This document shows, in pieces, positions 59,394-64,000 of a DNA stretch of 64,000 nucleotides. The stretch comes from Bacteroidales bacterium (GTDB lineage Bacteria; Bacteroidota; Bacteroidia; Bacteroidales; Muribaculaceae). The position numbers and the translations under genes were made by a program. Each line of letters starts with the position of its first letter. Position 1 is the first letter of the stretch. The DNA lies in the NCBI GenBank assembly GCA_014800735.1, contig JAAVFP010000018.1, forward strand, positions 48,485-112,484, read 5' to 3'. The notes under the pieces were generated by a model. That model was given only the letters and a program-made list of their open reading frames with translations, had not been told where the DNA came from and made no database searches.

Positions 59394-59663
59394 ATGGCAA
59401 CCTTCTTAGTACACGTGCGTCCTAGACAATCTTTCAATTCGGAACAATTTATCGAACACATGCGCGATTATCCCCATTGGGCTCAATTGATGACTCAACT
59501 TTGGATGGTTTCTTATGATGGCTCAGCAACGCAACTTCGCGATAATATTGCGTCCGCTACGCAAAAAACTTGCGAGATAATAATTATTAATATTACCGGT
59601 GACGGTTGGGCAACCCTGAATATTGACCGAGGTTTGACAGATTGGATGACAGAAAATGTTTAG
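59394..59663 (+). CDS. Cas2/SinR-like small ferredoxin-fold protein
   Basis: 89 residues, the length of the SinR/Cas2-like family. MATFLVHVRPRQSF, YPHWAQLMTQLWMV (about 26-39), LRDNIASATQK and IIIINITGDGWATL (62-75) fit the beta-alpha-beta pattern and W motifs of standalone Cas2-like proteins. The usual catalytic Asp after the first strand (YDL) is replaced by H-V-R, so nuclease activity is doubtful. Between a two-TM protein and a nuclease gene. Possibly a toxin or sensor. Confidence 0.6.
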   Translation: MATFLVHVRPRQSFNSEQFIEHMRDYPHWAQLMTQLWMVSYDGSATQLRDNIASATQKTCEIIIINITGDGWATLNIDRGLTDWMTENV

Positions 59664-59668
59664 ATACC

Positions 59669-59938
59669 ATGCGTGCTAAAAATATGAATAATAAATCTAC
59701 ATCCGATGATAAAAAAGATAACTGTTTTTCGCAGTTTATCCCTTTAATAATATTGGTTACGGCCACATTGTTTTTGTTGTTTGCTTATTGTCTCAGAGAA
59801 TGGATGAATACTTCAAACAACAAAATAGATACCTGCACGAGTAGTGAGGTCTACACCGGATATATCTCAGATGAATTACAAAATTCAGATAATGATATAA
59901 AGCTCAATTGTTTTTCTTTAGAGTCAGATTCTATATAA
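59669..59938 (+). CDS. Small single-TM protein
   Basis: 89 residues from ATG at 59669, six bases after the previous stop; starts at 59642 or 59684 are also possible. One strongly hydrophobic helix (about 25-48, FIPLIILVTATLFLLFAYCL), a short lysine-rich cytoplasmic head and a Cys-containing outer tail. Function unknown. Confidence 0.5.
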   Translation: MRAKNMNNKSTSDDKKDNCFSQFIPLIILVTATLFLLFAYCLREWMNTSNNKIDTCTSSEVYTGYISDELQNSDNDIKLNCFSLESDSI

Positions 59939-59998
59939 ATTAATTTCAGTCCTTAATCTCTCGAGAAACAATTGTGATACCTGACAAAACATTAAGCA

Positions 59999-60736
59999 AT
60001 GGATAATAAAAATAATACCATCGAAAACTTCGAAGAAATTTCTATCGAATTAATTTTTGATATATTCAAAAATTATTCTGATAAGAAAAAAGCTAAAGAA
60101 ATAAAAGCTGCGCTATGTGCGCAGTTATACCCGGATAGTTTGCTTGCTCGCCCAGAAGTAGACGAGGCGGTAGATCGTGTTCTTCGAGAAGACAAAAAAC
60201 TCGGAGATGAATCCTGGCTCACATATTCCAAAGGATACTACTCCAAAAGAAAAAAGAAATCAGCTCCGGCTGAAGTTCCTATGCAAATTTCTGAGTACAC
60301 AGGGAGAGGTGGAGAATGTGCAGTAATGTCGGAATTGCTATTTCACAATTACAATGTGAACAGGATGATGATTGACGAAGGTGTCGACCTCGTAGCTGTA
60401 AAGGATAACATTTACTACTACATACAGGTTAAAACGGTGACCATGAAAGACGGCAAAATAAACGCTCAAATCAATATCGAGAATTTTGACAAGTTCATAG
60501 GTAATCAGATGCGATATGTCGTTGTAGCCCGATGCAAGGACAAGGATGGACAAAAGAATATCTTCTTCACATTCACCCAACAAGAAATATCTAAGGGCAT
60601 CTATGACAGGTGTGTTAAGCGAGGAGAGAGAACAGTTTCAATTAAAATCAAATTCCACGAACGCACTGGAGAACCTATACTTTACGATGAAAAAGAAACC
60701 AGCGCAAAATGGAATATGAACAGATTTGAGCTTTAA
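59999..60736 (+). CDS. PD-(D/E)XK nuclease-domain protein (cargo)
   Basis: 245 residues. N-terminal 95 residues helical. The C-terminal nuclease core: YTGRGGECAVMSELL with E106, EGVDLVAVKDN with D130, and YYIQVKTV with Q143 and K145, the restriction-endonuclease-like arrangement of DUF4365-type proteins. FFTFTQQEI completes the fold. AT-rich compared with the phage core. Nucleic-acid cleavage is expected; the target is not visible. A defence or toxin role in lysogens fits its position. Confidence 0.7.
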   Translation: MDNKNNTIENFEEISIELIFDIFKNYSDKKKAKEIKAALCAQLYPDSLLARPEVDEAVDRVLREDKKLGDESWLTYSKGYYSKRKKKSAPAEVPMQISEYTGRGGECAVMSELLFHNYNVNRMMIDEGVDLVAVKDNIYYYIQVKTVTMKDGKINAQINIENFDKFIGNQMRYVVVARCKDKDGQKNIFFTFTQQEISKGIYDRCVKRGERTVSIKIKFHERTGEPILYDEKETSAKWNMNRFEL

Positions 60737-60772
60737 CGATTTATTGAGGCGTAAAGTAAACAGTATAATATC

Positions 60773-61744
60773 ATGAAGAAATTACTTATTTTTATGCTTT
60801 GCATGCTGTGTATAAGCGTAAGCCATGCAAAGAACAATAATAAAGAGTTTATTAAGATTATTAAGGCGCATGATGTATCGGCTGTGGCCAAAGAGTTGCC
60901 TGAGTCGGCTGAAGAAAAGGATTTTTGGCTTGCCGTCCTAAACAATAATCCTATTACGGATAAGTTCGCCGCTGATATCCAAAAAGGCAAAGGAGCCGAG
61001 AAACAAGCACTGGAGGCGTATAACAGGATGAGAGCATACAATTACAAAGCAGACGTGGAAATCGTAGAAGACCTCAGAGGCTTTTGTGATACCCTAGTAA
61101 TGGACATGGGCCTGCCGGCACATATCTTTGAACTGAATGTAATTCTTGATCCGACACCAAATGCGTTCGCGGTTCTTACCAACGACGGATTTGCGATTTG
61201 TTTGAATTCAGGCCTTTTCGATGCGCTTGAATATGATTACCTTAGAATTATGGCTGTAACTGCACATGAGTTTGCGCATGGAGCTTTTTTCCACCATATT
61301 AGGAAAGAGTATGAGGTTGCGAAGAAGGAGCGCAAAGATAAAATTCTGGGAGGTATTGCTACAGGATTGACAGCTGCTTCTGCCGGGTTGGATGCATATA
61401 CAGCCGGCTTGACTGGCCAGGAGTATGATTCCTCGGTTTATGAAAAACGTATAGCCAAGATTGCAGATGATATGAAGCAATCTTCCATTAAGTTCAGATA
61501 CAAATACGGCCGTGAGTCAGAACTTGAGGCTGACTTAGCAGCCATAAGGTTTATGCAATTCATTGGACATCCTGAGAAATACATCGAAGCTCTCCAAATG
61601 ATATCTAGTTCTCCGGATTATTTCTGGGCTGATGAAGATTCTGACCATCCATCTACTGCATACCGAGTTGAGTTCCTGAACTTCGCCATAGATAATCCTC
61701 AGTACGGCTACGAAGTAAAGACCAAGCAACTGACAGATTGGTAA
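60773..61744 (+). CDS. Secreted M48-family metallopeptidase (cargo)
   Basis: 323 residues. Signal peptide (KKLLIFMLCMLCISVSHA, cleavage near residue 19). Zinc motif HEFAHG (about 163-168) and third ligand E in ESELEADLAA (about 245), both hallmarks of M48 peptidases. A Gly/Ala-rich stretch (LGGIATGLTAASAGLDAYTAG) lies between them. It should be periplasmic or membrane-associated. A secreted peptidase at the end of a prophage is probably lysogenic conversion cargo. Confidence 0.85.
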   Translation: MKKLLIFMLCMLCISVSHAKNNNKEFIKIIKAHDVSAVAKELPESAEEKDFWLAVLNNNPITDKFAADIQKGKGAEKQALEAYNRMRAYNYKADVEIVEDLRGFCDTLVMDMGLPAHIFELNVILDPTPNAFAVLTNDGFAICLNSGLFDALEYDYLRIMAVTAHEFAHGAFFHHIRKEYEVAKKERKDKILGGIATGLTAASAGLDAYTAGLTGQEYDSSVYEKRIAKIADDMKQSSIKFRYKYGRESELEADLAAIRFMQFIGHPEKYIEALQMISSSPDYFWADEDSDHPSTAYRVEFLNFAIDNPQYGYEVKTKQLTDW

Positions 61745-61801
61745 AAGAATCCCAACTCCTACGAGCCCATCGGATGCAACATCAAACCCGGAGGATGAGG
61801 C

Positions 61802-62071
61802 TCAGGCTTCGATAGAGCTTTTCCACCGCAGCGGCATTGCGCTGGCCGAGAAATACAGTACCCCGCCTTTAGCCGAATTATCACATGTTGGGAGAACGGC
61901 GAAGCCGAGTGCTTTAAGTACCCTGAATGCAATCAGGTTCTTTATGAAATTTTTCCGGGTCAGGCTTTGCGCAGGATACTCGACCGTGTCTTTGGTATAG
62001 TCACAGATGATTGTATCGTGATTTGTGTTCACGGTGTTGACTTCGTTCGGTTGATGTTTTCTGGTACTCAT
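61802..62071 (-). CDS. Small protein, unknown
   Basis: 89 residues, opposite to its neighbours. Hydrophilic start, then RKNFIKNLIAFRVLKALGFAVLP. It diverges from the 62093 gene with only 21 bases between the two starts, so the pair share a control region. No family recognised. Confidence 0.45.
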   Translation of the reverse strand: MSTRKHQPNEVNTVNTNHDTIICDYTKDTVEYPAQSLTRKNFIKNLIAFRVLKALGFAVLPTCDNSAKGGVLYFSASAMPLRWKSSIEA

Positions 62072-62092
62072 AATTGTTAACTTATAGAATTG

Positions 62093-62560
62093 ATGGAACT
62101 TAAGGAATTTATTAAAGCTGCTATCACTGATATCACGGAAGCAGTAAGCGACCTGCAGGGTGAGCTTAAGAATGGAGCGGTGGTGTCGCCGTCGATGCCT
62201 GCACCGATTTCACTCAAAACCCTCAAACAAGATGGCAAGAATAGGTTAATATCAAATGTAGATTTTGATGTAGCCTTAACAATTGGTAATGTTGATACAA
62301 TCGAAGGGCATGCGGGTCTTGGTCTTTTACAAGTTTTTTCTGCGAAGGTGGATGGCGGTAACGAATCAAAAACAGAACATATTTCAAGGATTAGATTCTC
62401 AATACCTGTAATCTACCCTACCGCTATGGTTAAAACTGAGAGCGAAGAGCAAATACAAGCTGCGAAAAATCAGTTGCATAACAAGAATCCCAGGCACCAT
62501 GCTTCTAAGACTGAGGATAATATCCCGGGAAGTGAGTCAAATCTCCCTTGCGATAATTAG
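62093..62560 (+). CDS. Trypco2-like small domain protein
   Basis: 155 residues from ATG at 62093. ELKEFIKAAITDITEAVSDLQGELKNGAVVSPS is the helical opening of small conflict-associated proteins that often pair with peptidases; the rest is beta-rich (NVDFDVALTIGNVD, then RIRFSIPVIYP). A peptidase gene lies just upstream. The match is from memory of the motif only. Confidence 0.5.
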   Translation: MELKEFIKAAITDITEAVSDLQGELKNGAVVSPSMPAPISLKTLKQDGKNRLISNVDFDVALTIGNVDTIEGHAGLGLLQVFSAKVDGGNESKTEHISRIRFSIPVIYPTAMVKTESEEQIQAAKNQLHNKNPRHHASKTEDNIPGSESNLPCDN

Positions 62561-62711
62561 TGAGCTCCGCAAACGCTTCATCTGCCTGAGAGATTGCATA
62601 ACTTGCACAGTCAGTTTTTTCCGCATAGAGCCAGAATAAACGATAATATAGCCTGCGGAGCCGCCAGTAGGCAACAGCGTTGTAGATGCGGTGATATAGT
62701 TTGCGGAACAT
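62505..62711 (-). CDS. Small basic phage protein
   Basis: 68 residues: MFRKLYHRIYNAVAYWRLRRLYYRLFWLYAEKTDCASYAISQADEAF, a pattern found in small Bacteroidales phage proteins with aromatic/basic repeats. Its end overlaps the 62093-62560 gene by 56 bases on the other strand. Possibly a remnant of phage DNA. Confidence 0.45.
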   Translation of the reverse strand: MFRKLYHRIYNAVAYWRLRRLYYRLFWLYAEKTDCASYAISQADEAFAELTNYRKGDLTHFPGYYPQS

Positions 62712-62776
62712 AGCGTGTGGTTTTAGTTTACGGCAAAGATAGGCAGGAAGCGAGTGATTCGGCTTTTAATTGTTGA

Positions 62777-62955
62777 GACTCTGAGCTGCTGCTCGATGAG
62801 CAAATGAGTGCCACGGCTTATCAGATTGAACGCTTACGCGATTTCACAGCCAGGATGAGGAATACACCATTACGCTGGTAAACGATGAAAGAGGGCCGTT
62901 TCTGTGCGCGATAGCGGCATTTGACGACTGTTCACACCAAACAAGATTTGAGTTT
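62777..62955 (+). pseudogene. Frameshifted gene remnant
   Basis: One frame gives ELLLDEQMSATAYQIERLRDF (from 62783), the next frame, from about 62827, gives DEEYTITLVNDERGPFLCAI and runs into the start of the 62956 gene. Both look protein-coding, so a frameshift has probably split a gene whose start is lost. Confidence 0.45.
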
Positions 62956-63261
62956 ATGAAATTTTATAAAGATAACTATATTGACGAGCCCCCAGATTTC
63001 CTCCAGGAGCTGAAGGATTGTGCATGGAACGTCGTCATGGAAAATCCCGGCATTGACATGGCCGAGTGGATGGATGAGCTCTTGAGTCAATATCCCGCAG
63101 AAGTAGTGGACGCTCTCGGCACCGATGCTACCGAAGTTCACCACGCATTAAACGAGCTCTGGAAAGCTGAATGTACCAATCTGAATGCTCTTAAGGCAAA
63201 GCTTTCTCAGTACAATCTCAATAACCAGACAATATGTGTTACCTCGGGGTTAGACTATTGA
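62956..63261 (+). CDS. Small protein at the right end of the element
   Basis: 101 residues: MKFYKDNYIDEPPDFLQELKD, helical middle WNVVMENPGIDMAEWMDELLSQYPAEVVDAL, ending YNLNNQTICVTSGLDY. It may be the 3' part of the frameshifted gene just upstream (its frame continues without stop into 62827-62955). Last gene before attR. Function unknown. Confidence 0.5.
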   Translation: MKFYKDNYIDEPPDFLQELKDCAWNVVMENPGIDMAEWMDELLSQYPAEVVDALGTDATEVHHALNELWKAECTNLNALKAKLSQYNLNNQTICVTSGLDY

Positions 63262-63308
63262 ATTTTCCAAGCCTATTATATTAATTATCAAACATGTACC
63301 AGAGAATT

Positions 63309-63329
63309 TTCGAGTTCCACTCGCGGCTC
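63309..63329 (+). repeat. attR
   Basis: The 21-bp tRNA-Thr 3' end repeat, one base different from 1393-1413. Only the 3' third of the tRNA is present, so no tRNA can be made here. Confidence 0.85.
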
Positions 63330-63334
63330 TGGGA

Positions 63335-63363
63335 GGGGAGGTTATAAAACCTCCCTTTTTCTT
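63335..63363 (+). terminator. Terminator after attR
   Basis: GGGAGGTT and AACCTCCC around a short loop with a T run, in the same place relative to the att repeat as the 1417-1448 terminator but with a different stem sequence. Confidence 0.7.
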
Positions 63364-63477
63364 TTAAAAATCAGACATTTACAAAGTCAGTCAACACTTT
63401 ACTTTTTCCAGAAGGGGCCCTGAAATAGGGCAATTTCTTCCGGTTTTCTTCCGCTGATTTCCGAATTATTCAGCGTT

Positions 63478-63531
63478 TTTGATACATTTTGATACGTTTT
63501 TTTGACCCCATTTTCGGGCGATTGTATCAAA
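63478..63531. repeat. Putative arm-type sites of a second element
   Basis: TTTGATAC at 63478-63485 and 63488-63495 (10-bp period) and the inverted GTATCAAA at 63524-63531. Surrounding sequence, including GGGGCCCTGAAATAGGGCAA, is shared with 1497-1516. The spacing from the second direct site to the inverted site is 36 bp, exactly as at the left end. Confidence 0.65.
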
Positions 63532-63540
63532 GGTTCAAAA

Positions 63541-63693
63541 TCATCTAAAGATCTTTTTGGTCATTTTATGAGTGACCTCAACGTTTTGCTCCATAATCTT
63601 ACGCAGGCCATCAGCGTCCAAAGTGAGCTGTTTGAACCCACCTTTTTCATCTGAAACTTTAAATGTAACTGCTATGGTATCTTTAGAAGCCAT
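63541..63693 (-). CDS. Tape measure protein N-terminal fragment (second element)
   Basis: Encodes 50 residues, MASKDTIAVTFKVSDEKGGF, LDADGLRKIMEQNVEV and HKMTKKIF, then a stop. This matches the opening of tail tape measure proteins of Bacteroidales siphoviruses, which are hundreds of residues or more. The stop 12 bases before the arm-site region shows it was cut off at an integration boundary. It points to a different phage beyond attR. Confidence 0.5.
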   Translation of the reverse strand: MASKDTIAVTFKVSDEKGGFKQLTLDADGLRKIMEQNVEVTHKMTKKIFR

Positions 63694-63766
63694 CCTTCAA
63701 CTTTTTGATTTGTTAATTCGTTATATTTTTATTACTTTTGTCAAAACTACTTTTATAGTGATTGTT

Positions 63767-63904
63767 ATGGACTCAATACCCTACATATTAGGTAGTATTT
63801 TTGGCATAGGTTTCGGCATATTTTGCCTAATATTATTAATAGCCCTATGTCAATATGGCAATGAAGTGCTCGACGATAAGAAACCTTCGGATGATAACGA
63901 CTAA
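63767..63904 (+). CDS. Very small membrane protein
   Basis: 45 residues from ATG at 63767: one hydrophobic segment (SIFGIGFGIFCLILLIALCQY) and an acidic tail ending KKPSDDND. The stop codon overlaps the stop of the gene on the other strand. Belongs to the second element. Confidence 0.45.
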   Translation: MDSIPYILGSIFGIGFGIFCLILLIALCQYGNEVLDDKKPSDDND

Positions 63905-64000
63905 ATCCCGCGGGCTACCAGTTCCTCAAATCTCTTGCGGGCTGCGGCGGCATCGTGCGGCTTAGGCTCCTGGCGAGCAGCGACCTCTTTATTATCCCAC
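63901..64000 (-). CDS. 3' end of a phage-like protein (partial)
   Basis: The last 33 codons, WDNKEVAARQEPKPHDAAAA then RKRFEELVARGI, are Ala/Arg-rich and helical. The start lies beyond the window. Possibly a small structural protein of the second element. Confidence 0.4.
   Translation of the reverse strand, partial: WDNKEVAARQEPKPHDAAAARKRFEELVARGI

Noticed and set aside
59394..59663. Part of a CRISPR-Cas adaptation module
   Set aside because: Cas2-like fold only; no cas1, repeats or leader nearby.

Overview
The window is a nearly complete integrated temperate phage (prophage) in a Bacteroidales chromosome, most likely a Muribaculaceae-type gut bacterium. This rests on TTTG/TAnnTTTG promoters, few Shine-Dalgarno sites, a DUF4886 gene and a Bacteroidetes-type tyrosine integrase. 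Host DNA occupies about 1-1392: the 3' end of an nrdG-like gene, a secreted DUF4886 SGNH hydrolase and tRNA-Thr(CGT). The phage sits in the 3' end of that tRNA. attL is at 1393-1413 and a 21-bp near-copy, attR, is at 63309-63329, giving an element of about 61.9 kb. Beyond attR lies not ordinary chromosome but the edge of a second, related element.

Layout. 1.4-2.8 kb: integrase with arm-type sites. 3.2-3.6 kb (-): small KTGGRQKGTPN-type protein. 3.7-24.4 kb (+): two probable ejection proteins, then one 19-kb gene for a 6337-residue polyvalent protein (ParB/DdrB-like, pyrophosphatase-like, N6-adenine methylase, SNF2-type helicase, metallopeptidase-like and MuF-C-like parts, and a membrane-spanning C-terminus). 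24.5-25.5 kb (-): an inserted two-TM plus beta-rich protein. 25.7-43.0 kb (+): portal, then (-) terminase genes, then scaffold, capsid, adaptors, tail fibre, holin, amidase, a spanin-like protein and three related small proteins. 43.1-56.6 kb (-): tail stabilisation-like protein and the early/replication/recombination genes (helicase loader, replication initiator-like protein, DUF1064 nuclease, HU-like protein, RecB-like nuclease/FtsK fusion, RecT, small HTH protein) plus a tRNA-like element. 56.7-59.1 kb: lysogeny control with two HTH regulators, a duplicated promoter-operator and several small genes. 59.1-63.3 kb: AT-rich cargo (small membrane proteins, a Cas2/SinR-like protein, a PD-(D/E)XK nuclease and a secreted M48 peptidase).

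How it works together. The virion is probably podovirus-like (portal, ejection proteins, stabilisation protein, tail fibre, no long-tail tube or tape measure). The giant protein probably travels in the capsid and protects incoming DNA, as the Dar proteins of P1 do. Four late promoters share a TTAAAA -33 element exactly 21-22 bp before a TAnnTTTG -7 box, which points to coordinated late control. The strangest feature is a 29-bp palindromic repeat present 13 times. Eleven copies are read in the same frame as SSLRSEH inside unrelated late proteins.
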